Below are positions 38,312 to 47,388 of a stretch of 64,000 bases of DNA, in pieces. Below the pieces are notes generated by a model, which did no database searches, was not told the origin of the DNA, and saw only the letters and a list, made by a program, of their open reading frames with translations. The DNA lies in NCBI GenBank assembly GCA_947470895.1, contig CANIVF010000003.1, forward strand, positions 1 to 64,000, read 5' to 3'. The translations under genes were made by a program, and so were the position numbers. Numbering within the stretch: the stretch's first letter is position 1; the number at the start of each line of letters is the position of its first letter. Source of the stretch: Bacteroidota bacterium. Its GTDB lineage: Bacteria > Bacteroidota > Bacteroidia > Cytophagales > Cyclobacteriaceae.

Positions 38312-38384
38312 TGCCCGATGGTGTAACTGGCAACACGCTTGATTTTGATTCAAGAAAGTCCAGGTTCGAGCCCTGGTCGGGCAA
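38312..38384 (+). tRNA. tRNA-Gln (anticodon TTG)
   Basis: Acceptor TGCCCGA pairs with TCGGGCA. The anticodon arm is CTTGA-TTTTGAT-TCAAG with anticodon TTG, and the T-arm CCAGG-TTCGAGC-CCTGG is perfect. The discriminator base is A, and CCA is not encoded. The length of 73 bases is normal. Confidence 0.96.
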
Positions 38385-38388
38385 CAAA

Positions 38389-38419
38389 AAATCCCGGTTT
38401 AAAAGCCGGGATTTCATTT
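38389..38419 (+). terminator. Terminator between tRNA-Gln and prs
   Basis: AAATCCCGG at 38389-38397 pairs with CCGGGATTT at 38406-38414, followed by CATTTTT. It lies only 15-20 bases before the prs start, so prs may depend on read-through or on a promoter overlapping this region. Confidence 0.7.
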
Positions 38420-38433
38420 TTAATGAATAAAGC

Positions 38434-39363
38434 ATGGCAGTAAAAATCTTTTCCGGACGCGCTACTAGTTATTTGGCGGAAAAAATCGCCCATGCTTATG
38501 GGGAGCCGCTTGGAATAGTAAATTATCAACAATTTAGCGATGGAGAAATGTCACCAATCATTGGTGATTCGGTTCGCGGACACGATGTATTCATTATCCA
38601 ATCCACGTTCGCCCCTGCTGATAACTTCATGGAACTCTTGCTGATGATTGATGCCTCAAAGAGAGCCAGTGCCCTGAATGTCAATGTGATTATACCCTAT
38701 TTCGGTTATGCCCGCCAAGATAGAAAAGATAAACCGAGAGTGGCCATCGCTGCCAAACTGATCGCCAACCTACTCTCTGCTGCCGGGGCTAACAGGATTA
38801 TGACTTGCGATTTACATGCAGATCAGATTCAGGGTTTTTTTGATATCCCTGTCGATCACTTGGATGGCAATTATATTTTTGTTCCTTACCTGAAATCACT
38901 CGCATTAAATAACATCATGTTTGCTACCCCTGATGTGGGAGGCATCAAGCGCGCCAGAAGCTTTGCAAAATTCTTTGCCGCAGACTTAGCCGTTTGCGAT
39001 AAATACAGAAAAGAGGCCAATAAAATCGAAAGCATGCGATTGATTGGTGAGGTAGAAGGAAAAGATGTGGTTTTGGTGGATGATCTGGTTGATACTGCGG
39101 GCACTATATGTAAAGCTGCCGCACTGCTAAAGGACAATGGAGCAAACACCGTACGTGCCATCTGTACGCATCCTGTGCTTTCCGGAAAAGCTTATGATAA
39201 TATTAATAATTCAGTTTTAGAAGAGCTGGTAGTATCCGACACAATTCCTTTGAAGCTGGTAACTCCTAAAATAAAAGTATTAACAGTCTCTGATTTATTT
39301 GCCAAGGCTATCCGTAAGATTCACGATCATGAATCGATAAGTTCATTATTCATTCGTTTATAA
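38434..39363 (+). CDS. prs: Ribose-phosphate pyrophosphokinase (PRPP synthetase)
   Basis: Transfers pyrophosphate from ATP to ribose 5-phosphate, giving PRPP for nucleotide, histidine and tryptophan synthesis. Signatures are DASKRASALNVNVIIPYFGYARQDRKD, the metal-binding DLHADQIQGFFDIPVDHLDG and the PRPP loop VVLVDDLVDTAGTICKAA. At 309 residues it is full length. It is followed by rplY after 32 bases, an order often seen in Bacteroidota (prs, rplY, pth). Confidence 0.97.
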   Translation: MAVKIFSGRATSYLAEKIAHAYGEPLGIVNYQQFSDGEMSPIIGDSVRGHDVFIIQSTFAPADNFMELLLMIDASKRASALNVNVIIPYFGYARQDRKDKPRVAIAAKLIANLLSAAGANRIMTCDLHADQIQGFFDIPVDHLDGNYIFVPYLKSLALNNIMFATPDVGGIKRARSFAKFFAADLAVCDKYRKEANKIESMRLIGEVEGKDVVLVDDLVDTAGTICKAAALLKDNGANTVRAICTHPVLSGKAYDNINNSVLEELVVSDTIPLKLVTPKIKVLTVSDLFAKAIRKIHDHESISSLFIRL

Positions 39364-39395
39364 ATTAACTAACTATAAATTAACCAATCATCATT

Positions 39396-40049
39396 ATGAA
39401 AACCATCGAGATTATAGGGTATCGAAGAGCAAATCTCGGCAAGTCGGACGCCAAGAAGACCCGACAAGAAGGAAATGTGCCCTGTGTGCTTTACGGAGGC
39501 AGCGAGCAAATACATTTTCATTCACCCGTAATTTTATTCCGCGACCTTATCTATACCAACGAAGCACACTTTGTGCATTTGAATATTGAAGGCGAAGAGT
39601 GCCAGGCGATTTTACAGGAAGCTCAGTTTCATCCGGTAAGTGAAATTATTCTTCATGTAGATTTTCTCCGCATCAGCGAAGACCGCAAAATTAAAATGGA
39701 AATACCTGTACGTTTGGTAGGCCAGTCGCCAGGGGTTGCTAAAGGTGGTGCCTTAGTGCGTAAGCGTGCAACATTAAAGGTTTATGCATTTCCAAAAGAT
39801 ATGCCTGATCACGTAGATGTTGATTGTTCGGCACTTGATTTCCATCACTCTGTTAAAGTAGGCGATGTAAAAATTGATAAGCTTGAATTCCTTGATCCAC
39901 CACAAGCTTCCATTGCCGTAGTGGAAGTTCCTCGTGCTGCTAAATTAGCTGAAGAAACTACCGCTGCAACTCCGGCTGCAGGTGCCACTGCTCCAGCTGC
40001 TGACGCCAAAAAAGCGGAAGCGCCTAAGAAGGACGAAAAGAAAAAGTAA
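39396..40049 (+). CDS. rplY: 50S ribosomal protein L25/general stress protein Ctc
   Basis: The 217-residue long form of L25 binds 5S rRNA. The N-terminal domain has EIIGYRRANLGKSDAKKTRQEGNVPCVLYGG, followed by LQEAQFHPVSEIILHVDFLRIS, and then the beta-rich TL5/Ctc C-terminal domain. The last 30 residues are an Ala- and Lys-rich tail (for example ATAPAADAKKAEAPKKDEKKK), probably disordered. A terminator hairpin separates it from pth. Confidence 0.96.
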   Translation: MKTIEIIGYRRANLGKSDAKKTRQEGNVPCVLYGGSEQIHFHSPVILFRDLIYTNEAHFVHLNIEGEECQAILQEAQFHPVSEIILHVDFLRISEDRKIKMEIPVRLVGQSPGVAKGGALVRKRATLKVYAFPKDMPDHVDVDCSALDFHHSVKVGDVKIDKLEFLDPPQASIAVVEVPRAAKLAEETTAATPAAGATAPAADAKKAEAPKKDEKKK

Positions 40050-40070
40050 TATCACTTTCCCAATACAAAA

Positions 40071-40108
40071 AGTCCCGCTCCTGATCTTTATCGGGACGGG
40101 ATTTTTTG
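40071..40108 (+). terminator. Terminator after rplY
   Basis: AGTCCCG near 40071 pairs with CGGGA and CGGGAT near 40091-40100, followed by TTTTTTG. The stem has one mismatch and one wobble. Confidence 0.65.
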
Positions 40109-40135
40109 TTTCTTTGAATGGAAGAAATATTCCAT

Positions 40136-40696
40136 ATGAAGTATTTAATTGCAGGGCTTGGGAACATTGGACCGGAGTATGAACTCACACGTCACAACAT
40201 TGGCTTCCTTGTGATGGACCGCATTGCCGACAACCACAAAATCGATTTTACCACGCAGCGTCTTGCCGATAGAGCAGAATTAAAATTTAAAGGGAAACAA
40301 ATACACCTGATCAAGCCCAATACCTTCATGAACTTAAGCGGTAAGGCTATTGCCTACTGGCTGAAGGAGTTGAAGATTCCGAAAGAAAACTTGTTGGTGA
40401 TTGTGGATGATCTAGCTCTCCCCTTCTGCACCTTGCGTATGCGTACTAAAGGAAGTGCTGCCGGGCACAATGGACTCAAAAACATTGAACAACTTTTAGG
40501 GGGACAGGAATACCCACGCTTGCGGTTTGGCATTGGCAATGAATTTGGCAAAGGCCAACAGGTAGATTATGTGCTTAGCAATTTCACTCCCAAAGAATTA
40601 GAAGAACTGCCACCCATCATGGACAAAGTGGAAGAAATGGTGAAATCATTTTGCACCATTGGGGCTGAGCGGACAATGAATTTTTTTAATAAGTAA
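40136..40696 (+). CDS. pth: Peptidyl-tRNA hydrolase
   Basis: Releases peptides from prematurely dropped peptidyl-tRNA. The start ATG 40136 gives MKYLIAGLGNIGPEYELTRHNIGF, in which Asn and the catalytic His (RHNIGF) are visible. The other family motifs are KPNTFMNLSGKAI, VDDLALPFCTLRMRTKGSAAGHNGLKNIEQLLG and RFGIGNEFGKGQQVDYVLSNF. An ATG 18 bases upstream would add MEEIFH, which the family lacks. The length is 187 residues. Confidence 0.96.
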   Translation: MKYLIAGLGNIGPEYELTRHNIGFLVMDRIADNHKIDFTTQRLADRAELKFKGKQIHLIKPNTFMNLSGKAIAYWLKELKIPKENLLVIVDDLALPFCTLRMRTKGSAAGHNGLKNIEQLLGGQEYPRLRFGIGNEFGKGQQVDYVLSNFTPKELEELPPIMDKVEEMVKSFCTIGAERTMNFFNK

Positions 40697-40706
40697 AACT
40701 CGTATT

Positions 40707-43700
40707 CTACTTTTTATAATCCCAAACAATAAAGTGATTATCCAGATTTTCTTCTCTGAAACGAGGCACTTGATTTCCATCCGTTAATCCCTTTACCGTA
40801 TCACGCAAATAATTCACGAGTTCATCAGTAGTGACTTTCTTGTCGTTATTCAGATCTGCCTCACCGGTTTGCAGGCCATTGAGCAATGTATACGTGAATA
40901 CACCATTATTCCACTGGGCTGATTCTTGTGCATAACTATCGCCCGCTGTGGCTACCACTACCTGGGAACCTGTGGTTGATCCTAAGCCATAAAATATTTC
41001 CTGCATCAATTCGAATCCTCTCCGGTCAATCATGCCTGCCTTAAACACATTTTGCTCAATAGCATTGAATGATTTCTTTATCACCCGGCCTTCTGCTTGT
41101 TGCTTAGTCACCAGTTCTTTTGCGGTCGTTCTGATTTCATCTTTATCTACCTGTCCCGAGTGGCACGCATCCACCAGCATCAGCTTATTGCGGCACAATA
41201 TACCATCCAAAATTTTCTCCAGATCATCATACAACATTCCTGTTTCAGACGGACGGTTCATATCGACATTCCATGCAGCAAAACGAAAATCGAAATTTTC
41301 ATCCAACATGCCATGCCCCGCAAAAAACAAAATCACTACATCTTGCGGGCGGGCAGCCGAAAGTTTTTGCTTCAGCTTTTGTACGTTCTCAAAATTCACC
41401 TGTTCATTAAACACTGAATCAATAAACACGTGACCAAATTTCTCAGACGAAGAAAATGAGCGGATGATATCCCGTGCATCTTTTACTGCATACTTCAAAT
41501 TGAAGGTTTCATTTTGATAACGGTTGATGGCAATAGCAGCCAGGTAAAGATTGGGCTTTTCATCGTTACCCGTGCGGGTAATGGTGATTTCGTCAGGCAA
41601 TGACTCAACTCCCAACTTGTTGCGGCCGGTGATCTTGATTTTATTTTCCCCCTCCAGTAATGGCACTTTAACTTTTCCTGTGAAAGAATTTTCCTCATTG
41701 ACTTTCCTTCCAGGATTTTCAAACATCGGAACACCATTCACTGAAAGTTGCCAGGAGGTTAGTGTACTGCTTTCTGAACTGGCTTCCACCTCCAGGTCAA
41801 TAAAATCTTCTGCAACTTGAAGAGGAAGTTGATGCGTGTTTTTTATTTTGACTTCTGGCATCGATTGAATAATACCGGTACTGATATTTTCACCACCTAC
41901 CTGTTTTGCTCGTTTCTTATAGGCCTTTTCGAGCAATTTCAGTTGCTCATCGTCCATAAAGCCGGTTGCCTTAAGTACTTTATCAGGCCTGTTAAACCAC
42001 GCATCAAACTGACTCAACGCAAAAGACTTGTAATTCCAATTGAAATAAAGGGCGCTGGCCGATGCTCTGCTGGCCATATAATAGTTCTGCGGTGTGATGA
42101 AAATATAGTTACCCACTTCATCCTGTACGATCCTATATTTTTCTTCCAGCGTCTTCGCATCACGCACGCTGATGGATTGATCCCTCAGTCCGAGTGCAAT
42201 GACTCCACTTCTGTGAGGTTCACTCAAACAGGTAATTTCCACACCAGCTGTAGAGGAACGAGCCGTCCACTGGTTATTCGTAAATGAAAATTTTCCTGCT
42301 TCTGTTGTAGGGCTAAACGTGTCAGGTGTTAGCGTAAAAAAGAGTGCACTATCAGAGGCCGAATAGAAATCCCCCACGGCACCAATGGCTCCTCCGTCAT
42401 TCACTGGAATTGATTTTACGATTTTCTTAGTGGCAATATTTATACGATGAAGGGCACTGTTAAAATCATCGCGCAACCATATTTCCTTTGAATTGATAAT
42501 ACTGATCTGATCACCTACCCGGAAAATTTTTAGTTTATCAAGATTAAGTTCCTGAATTTTTCCTGTGGCGAAGTTTAAGATCTTCACACCCGGAAATGTA
42601 TGGAGGCCTCCCATCGAAGTATTATTTCCGAATGCATCAGTCATCTTCTTTTGTTCGGCTGCATTGGTTGCATTATAATCCCACAGGGCCACCATGCTCT
42701 CTTTCCAAGAAACCGACCAATGTGTGAACGCTAGGTCAGGCACCCTCACTGATGAAATGAGCGTCAGCGACTTCATATCCCACAGGTCAACATATACTTC
42801 TTTTATATTTTCAGATGGAGTATTAAGCCGGGTGAGTAACAATTGCGTTGCATCCGGTGAGAGACTCACTTTGGTGGCAAATCCTTTTGCCTTATAGGCG
42901 ATGGCATCCACGGTTACCGAGGTTTGCCGAAACGCAGTATCGGCATAAGCGATCATTTTAGCAGCACCTGTTTTCACATTAACAGCCGCAAGAAAACTAA
43001 TGTTGGGTGCCTGACTGAACAATGTCAAATATCCATTTTTATAATCCATCGCATTCTCCTGATTCAATCCTTTCAGGTGGGCTTCGTGACGAAACAAGCG
43101 ATCCCCGTTTTTCAAATTCCAGCCTTGAATGATTCGTTGATTGGTGACGGTAAAGAGCGTGTCGCCACCCGGAGAGAAAATTATTTTCTGAACGCCATTG
43201 AACATTTGACCCAGGTCATCTGCTTTCTTTCCAAGCCTTCGCACCGTTTGCCGGGAAATCAAATCATAAAACACGATCGTATTCTGTGCTCCCCTCATCA
43301 CCACCGTATGATCATCATAGAAAGCAAGCGGTGAAAAAGAAAACGAGATCAGGTTATCCGGAAGAGGATGATCAGAAACCTCTTTGCTTTGCAAGTCCAC
43401 TACCCGAAGGTGATCTGTATAATCGATTTTTACGAGGCCGACAAAATATGCTGATGACCGGGAAGCGGGCATTTCGGTGTCAGTCTTATATTGCCTAGCG
43501 AAGAAAGCCAGTGTGCGATTATCCTCCTCCAGTTTACTATGATATTTGCCTAGAAAGTTCTTTGCTGGTGTATCGAGAAACATATTATAGGGAAGGCCCC
43601 ACGCTACGTTGGAAGGTGTTCGGCGGTGAATTCTTTTATAGGTGTCATTGGCTTCATATAAAACATCGCGATCATCTTCGGCAAAAATGGCATTGCTCAA

Positions 43701-44882
43701 CAAGCTTTCGTTAGTCACATAACTCTCCAAGGTGCGTCCTGTGGGTACATCCCATAGAATAATATCTCCCCCATTTTCCGCAGAAAGCATAAAACGTTTG
43801 TCTTTCGAAAAACTGAAATTCTTCATAAATCTCTTATGCCCTTTTTGGGAAATCGGTCTTGGAGAAGAAGCCGGTGACATCGCGAACCGGAACAATCTTC
43901 CATCCGCTGTTATTGTCCAAAGGTCACCGGTGGGATGAAAGAAGGAAATAAACCCCATATTTGCAGGGAGGTGAAAAACACCCCGATAAGGATCGTCTTT
44001 AAGTGCATAGCTCGCTGTAAAATTATTTTGGAGCAATGGCGGTCCACCAGAAAGGGTAAATGTTTGGTTAGGTCCTACCGCCACATGATGGACTTTCTGC
44101 AACAGATGGAAAACTGTATCAATGGATTTTCTTCTTTTAACATTGAATAAAAAAACATCCTTACCACAGGAGGCCAGGATCGAATCATTCACAAAACAAA
44201 CTCCGTCTACCTTCAATTTAGTTTTGAATATCGATTGATTAGTTTCTGCATTCAGAATCTCTAACGAATCGTCATAGGCTAATGCAAGCCAATTATTTTT
44301 TAGTGAGAGGGCAGCATGTTCAACATTTTCTATTTCCCATTTTCTAACTAATCTACCTGTCTCTTCATCAAATTCATATACCTGATTCTCTATACTAAGT
44401 AGAATATGATTTGCAGCAGATGAAAGTCCGTAATTAAGATGAATGTCGCTAAGGCTTGGCGCGAAGTAGTCGGAGCTATGATAGCGAAGTAAGAATGAGG
44501 TGAAATTTATTTTCCCTGTTGTTATATCCTGCGATTTTAGAAACAGCGAAGCCGAGTCTCTACGAATTACTCTCGAAATATAAATCAGTTGATTCTGGGT
44601 GGTGATATGAAATTCTTTTTTACCAGTTGGGTGCCCGGCATTCAAGCTGTTGCCGGAATTAACCATGGGTATATTTCTTACTTCCTTCAAAGACTTGGAT
44701 TCCAGTATTCGGATGGTATCATACTCCTGACTAACCACTAACCATTTTGCATCTCCCGATATTTCGGCATATCGAACTTCTTTTACATGTGCAGGTATTA
44801 TGCGCGTTGTCGCTTGCCCGAATGATTGCAAACACCAAAACATCAAAAACAAAATCAGTACGGCACTATACTTCATGCTCAT
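40707..44882 (-). CDS. Exported beta-propeller protein with C-terminal caspase-like (C14) peptidase domain
   Basis: This 1391-residue protein has a Sec signal (MSMKYSAVLILFLMFWCLQSFGQ) and a very long propeller region of WD40-like or PQQ-like repeats (about 30-980). A beta-sandwich linker (LPLQVAEDFIDLEVEASSESS, about 1040-1120) precedes the caspase-type domain (about 1130-1391). The catalytic pair is His1190 in ILFFAGHGML and Cys1240 in LMLVDACHSG. Inside the end of this domain, GEADLNNDKKVTTDELVNYL (about 1340-1359) looks like a single EF-hand-type calcium loop. Bacterial caspase homologues are thought to take part in signalling or regulated cell death, but substrate and trigger are unknown here. 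It is convergent with pth and not in an operon. Confidence 0.88.
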   Translation of the reverse strand: MSMKYSAVLILFLMFWCLQSFGQATTRIIPAHVKEVRYAEISGDAKWLVVSQEYDTIRILESKSLKEVRNIPMVNSGNSLNAGHPTGKKEFHITTQNQLIYISRVIRRDSASLFLKSQDITTGKINFTSFLLRYHSSDYFAPSLSDIHLNYGLSSAANHILLSIENQVYEFDEETGRLVRKWEIENVEHAALSLKNNWLALAYDDSLEILNAETNQSIFKTKLKVDGVCFVNDSILASCGKDVFLFNVKRRKSIDTVFHLLQKVHHVAVGPNQTFTLSGGPPLLQNNFTASYALKDDPYRGVFHLPANMGFISFFHPTGDLWTITADGRLFRFAMSPASSPRPISQKGHKRFMKNFSFSKDKRFMLSAENGGDIILWDVPTGRTLESYVTNESLLSNAIFAEDDRDVLYEANDTYKRIHRRTPSNVAWGLPYNMFLDTPAKNFLGKYHSKLEEDNRTLAFFARQYKTDTEMPASRSSAYFVGLVKIDYTDHLRVVDLQSKEVSDHPLPDNLISFSFSPLAFYDDHTVVMRGAQNTIVFYDLISRQTVRRLGKKADDLGQMFNGVQKIIFSPGGDTLFTVTNQRIIQGWNLKNGDRLFRHEAHLKGLNQENAMDYKNGYLTLFSQAPNISFLAAVNVKTGAAKMIAYADTAFRQTSVTVDAIAYKAKGFATKVSLSPDATQLLLTRLNTPSENIKEVYVDLWDMKSLTLISSVRVPDLAFTHWSVSWKESMVALWDYNATNAAEQKKMTDAFGNNTSMGGLHTFPGVKILNFATGKIQELNLDKLKIFRVGDQISIINSKEIWLRDDFNSALHRINIATKKIVKSIPVNDGGAIGAVGDFYSASDSALFFTLTPDTFSPTTEAGKFSFTNNQWTARSSTAGVEITCLSEPHRSGVIALGLRDQSISVRDAKTLEEKYRIVQDEVGNYIFITPQNYYMASRASASALYFNWNYKSFALSQFDAWFNRPDKVLKATGFMDDEQLKLLEKAYKKRAKQVGGENISTGIIQSMPEVKIKNTHQLPLQVAEDFIDLEVEASSESSTLTSWQLSVNGVPMFENPGRKVNEENSFTGKVKVPLLEGENKIKITGRNKLGVESLPDEITITRTGNDEKPNLYLAAIAINRYQNETFNLKYAVKDARDIIRSFSSSEKFGHVFIDSVFNEQVNFENVQKLKQKLSAARPQDVVILFFAGHGMLDENFDFRFAAWNVDMNRPSETGMLYDDLEKILDGILCRNKLMLVDACHSGQVDKDEIRTTAKELVTKQQAEGRVIKKSFNAIEQNVFKAGMIDRRGFELMQEIFYGLGSTTGSQVVVATAGDSYAQESAQWNNGVFTYTLLNGLQTGEADLNNDKKVTTDELVNYLRDTVKGLTDGNQVPRFREENLDNHFIVWDYKK

Positions 44883-45002
44883 CAGCTTATTTACATGTCC
44901 GCTAAAGATGTATAAAATATTTTACTAATGGCTCATGCTTGGCCATGAGTCTTTAACAAAGAAGGTTAGGCGGATAAATATTTGAAAGCCTATAAAAAGA
45001 TA

Positions 45003-45035
45003 AAAGCCGCCTGCGCTTTCACAGAGGCGGCTTTA
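45003..45035 (-). terminator. Terminator of the sulfur module
   Basis: AAAGCCGCCT at 45003-45012 pairs with AGGCGGCTTTA at 45025-45035. On the minus strand it is followed by a T-rich run (TTTTATCTTTTTAT). It lies 17 bases after the DsrE-like gene. Confidence 0.85.
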
Positions 45036-45051
45036 ACCAACCGAGCACAAA

Positions 45052-45588
45052 TCAGATGAAGATAATCTGCGTACCCTCGCCCTCGGCAAGAGCATACATA
45101 TCGCCCACCGTGATTATTCCTTTAACCTCATCCAATAAGTCTTCTTTTTTCAGGTGAAACATTTCAGCAGCCAGCTTGCAAGCATAGATCTCGCCACCGC
45201 CTGCCTCAATCATCTGAATAAACTCAGTTACGTGTGGCATATCCAATTTATCCATTTCTTTTTGCATCATGTACGAAGCAAAAGCTTCAAAGCCAGGTAA
45301 ACCTGCTACCATAGTAGGCATGGCTGGCATAAATGCAGGGTTGCCCACCGTGGCGGTGTGCAAATGATCTGCGTGTTTCTTCGTGATCGCTTCCAATCCA
45401 AAGAAGGTGAAGAACATCTTGGCTTCAAGGCCTTCCATTAATGCGCCATTGGCCATTACCAATGCAGCATACACGTCTTCTAATTTTCCTTTAGAGCAAA
45501 TGATCAGTATCTTTTTCAATTTGCCTTTATCCTTATTGACCGGCACTTCAGCTACTTGGGTAACCGGTCTATCTAATACGTCTTGCAT
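45052..45588 (-). CDS. DsrE/DsrF-like sulfur-carrier family protein
   Basis: The 178 residues have a DsrE-type alpha/beta fold: KILIICSKGKLEDVYAALVMANGALMEG, MFFTFFGLEAI, and a late conserved Cys in GGEIYACKLAAEMFHLKKEDL, the place of the sulfur-carrying residue in DsrE2-type proteins. Two Met-rich segments (MPAMPTMVAGLPGF and YMMQKEMDKLDM) are also typical of the DsrE2 group. The N-terminal 25 residues are an unrelated extension. It follows the DsrC-like gene by 26 bases. A role in passing sulfane sulfur is inferred from family and neighbours. Confidence 0.85.
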   Translation of the reverse strand: MQDVLDRPVTQVAEVPVNKDKGKLKKILIICSKGKLEDVYAALVMANGALMEGLEAKMFFTFFGLEAITKKHADHLHTATVGNPAFMPAMPTMVAGLPGFEAFASYMMQKEMDKLDMPHVTEFIQMIEAGGGEIYACKLAAEMFHLKKEDLLDEVKGIITVGDMYALAEGEGTQIIFI

Positions 45589-45614
45589 GACTTCATGTGT
45601 TTAATGATTTATAG

Positions 45615-45929
45615 TCAGATACAACTTGCAGGTTTGGATATGCCCGCAATCTTACTGGAGATTTTGAGCGGACCACCTGGGAACAGTGCGTAAAACTGCT
45701 TGATGTCCACTAATCCTGAATTACCGATTTTGCGGATACTCAATGGCACACCTTCAGCCTGTTTGGTGCGCAACCAGTTCAACACTTCAAAATGCTTGTC
45801 TGTTAACTGTATATTCTCCTTCGATGCAACTTCTTTTGCAAGTTCAGAAGACCAGTCACTCATGTTTTTCAAATAACCTTCGGCATTTACTTCTACCTCG
45901 GCTAATTTTTTTATTGCAATGGTTTCCAT
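45615..45929 (-). CDS. DsrC/TusE family sulfur-carrier protein
   Basis: This 104-residue protein has the family pattern ANAEGYLKNMSDWSSELAKEVASKENIQLTD compressed to VNAEGYLKNMSDWSSELAKE at its start. Then come HFEVLNWLR and a C-terminal arm with IKQFYALFPGGPLK ending PASCI. The penultimate Cys103 (CysA) is present. The second Cys found about ten residues earlier in true DsrC is replaced by Lys/Ser, so it is closer to TusE or the other single-Cys members. It carries persulfide between enzymes. It lies between the flavoprotein and the DsrE-like gene, all in one direction with gaps of 25-26 bases. Confidence 0.87.
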   Translation of the reverse strand: METIAIKKLAEVEVNAEGYLKNMSDWSSELAKEVASKENIQLTDKHFEVLNWLRTKQAEGVPLSIRKIGNSGLVDIKQFYALFPGGPLKISSKIAGISKPASCI

Positions 45930-45954
45930 ATATAATTTGATTTGGGTTGATTAA

Positions 45955-47199
45955 TCAATTCTCTACTAATTTTCCAGTCATTGACATGTGTGTAGTGACC
46001 GGAAGTTTTTTACCGGTGAGCAACATGTGCCAATACACCCACTTAAAGGCAAGCTTGCCCATGTGGTTGGCGCGGGTCACTTTCAATAAATCCATCGGAC
46101 CAACCATCGCAAAGGGAAATTTTCCTGGCAGTGGTTCTGTGGTATAATTGAAGTCAATCAATGTTGCTTTTCCAAAACCAGTTTCAATGAAGCAGTTGGC
46201 ATGACCGTCAAAACTCGCTTCGAAGGGTAAGCCATTGATATAACTTAAGATGTTTTCAGTCAGTATTTCTGCTTCAAAGTGAGCAACAGATCCTGCCTTG
46301 GATGCAGGCACGTTAGTGGCGTCACCTATCACAAACATATTTTCATACTTTTTAGATTGGAGTGTGTTCTTGTTTGTGGGTATAAAGTTTAGTCCATCCT
46401 CATCACCCATATTACTTTCTTCCACCATCTGATCGCCTTTGTTTACCGGTATTGATACCAATAAATCGAAAGGCACCTCTTTTTCGTCATAAGAAATGAG
46501 AACTTTTCGCTCGTTGTCCACGCGCTGAAGGTAGAAGTCAGGTACCACATGAATATTCTTTTCATCCATGAGCTTGTTAAGCATGGCTGTGGCTTTTGGC
46601 TTTGTGAATGCTCCGGATAGTGGTGTTACATAAAAGATTTCTACTTTATCGCGAATACCTTTTTCAGTAAAGTATGCATCGGCCAAAAAGGTGAATTCAA
46701 GTGGCGCAACCGGACATTTGATTAATGTCTCGGCAAGGTTGATGACCAGCCGACCACCTTGCCAGTTTTCTAATTTTTTGGCTAACCGAGTGGTTCCTTC
46801 GTAGGTGTAGAAATCAAAGATGTCTTTATACCACAATTCGCCCTTCAATCCTTCGGTTTCTTCAGGCACAGGCACAGTGCCAGTTGCCACAATAAGAATA
46901 TCGTATGTGAGAACAACGCCATCCTTAAGTAAAACTTGATTGTTTTCTGGAATAACTTTCTGAACTTCCTTTAAAATAAAGTTTACTTCCTTAGGGATGA
47001 ATTCCTTTTTGGGTTTTACTACGTCTTCAGGATCGTAGATTCCAAAAGGAATAAACAAAAAACCGGGTTGATAGTAGTGGTTTTCATCTTTGTCGACCAC
47101 AGTAATCTCCCATAGATTCTTGTTGAGACTGAGCAGAAGTTTGTTTGCCATCACGGTACCTGCCATTCCGGCTCCTAAAATCAGTATCTTTTTCATCTG
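45955..47199 (-). CDS. Sulfide:quinone oxidoreductase-like flavoprotein
   Basis: An FAD-dependent disulfide-reductase-fold protein of 414 residues. It shows the dinucleotide motif LILGAGMAGTVMANKL at the start, VATGTVPVP in the middle and FVIGDATNVPASKAGSVAHFEAE for FAD. Two cysteines in the positions expected for the redox pair of SQR are visible: Cys161 in KCPVAPLEF and Cys336 in DGHANCFIETG. The C-terminal amphipathic part (WVYWHMLLTGK) may touch the membrane. It probably oxidises sulfide or a thiol to sulfane sulfur and reduces quinone. I chose ATG 47199; an upstream ATG at 47265 adds 22 residues foreign to the family. DsrC- and DsrE-like genes follow. Confidence 0.88.
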   Translation of the reverse strand, partial: QMKKILILGAGMAGTVMANKLLLSLNKNLWEITVVDKDENHYYQPGFLFIPFGIYDPEDVVKPKKEFIPKEVNFILKEVQKVIPENNQVLLKDGVVLTYDILIVATGTVPVPEETEGLKGELWYKDIFDFYTYEGTTRLAKKLENWQGGRLVINLAETLIKCPVAPLEFTFLADAYFTEKGIRDKVEIFYVTPLSGAFTKPKATAMLNKLMDEKNIHVVPDFYLQRVDNERKVLISYDEKEVPFDLLVSIPVNKGDQMVEESNMGDEDGLNFIPTNKNTLQSKKYENMFVIGDATNVPASKAGSVAHFEAEILTENILSYINGLPFEASFDGHANCFIETGFGKATLIDFNYTTEPLPGKFPFAMVGPMDLLKVTRANHMGKLAFKWVYWHMLLTGKKLPVTTHMSMTGKLVEN

Positions 47200-47338
47200 A
47201 TATTTTTTTTGGTTGGTGATGTAAAAGTAGGATGTGCCCATCACGTGGGTAATGATGGTACTCACCAGCCACTATGATCTTAATCACAACCGGTCCGGGT
47301 ATGTGTAACTGATGGTACATAGCAGGGTATATTTCAAT

Positions 47339-47366
47339 AAAAAAGCGCCTGAAAAGGCGCTTTTTT
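47339..47366. terminator. Strong bidirectional terminator
   Basis: AAAAAAGCGCCT-gaaa-AGGCGCTTTTTT is a perfect 12-base stem with a GNRA-like tetraloop. It follows the stop of the Tat-exported propeller gene on the minus strand. Confidence 0.92.
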
Positions 47367-47388
47367 AATAATGACCATTAGTCCAAAA

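Noticed and set aside
41032-41433. Long frames opposite the caspase-propeller gene
   Set aside because: Open frames of 100-150 codons opposite a 4-kb gene are expected by chance; the sense strand has clear signal, propeller and catalytic motifs.
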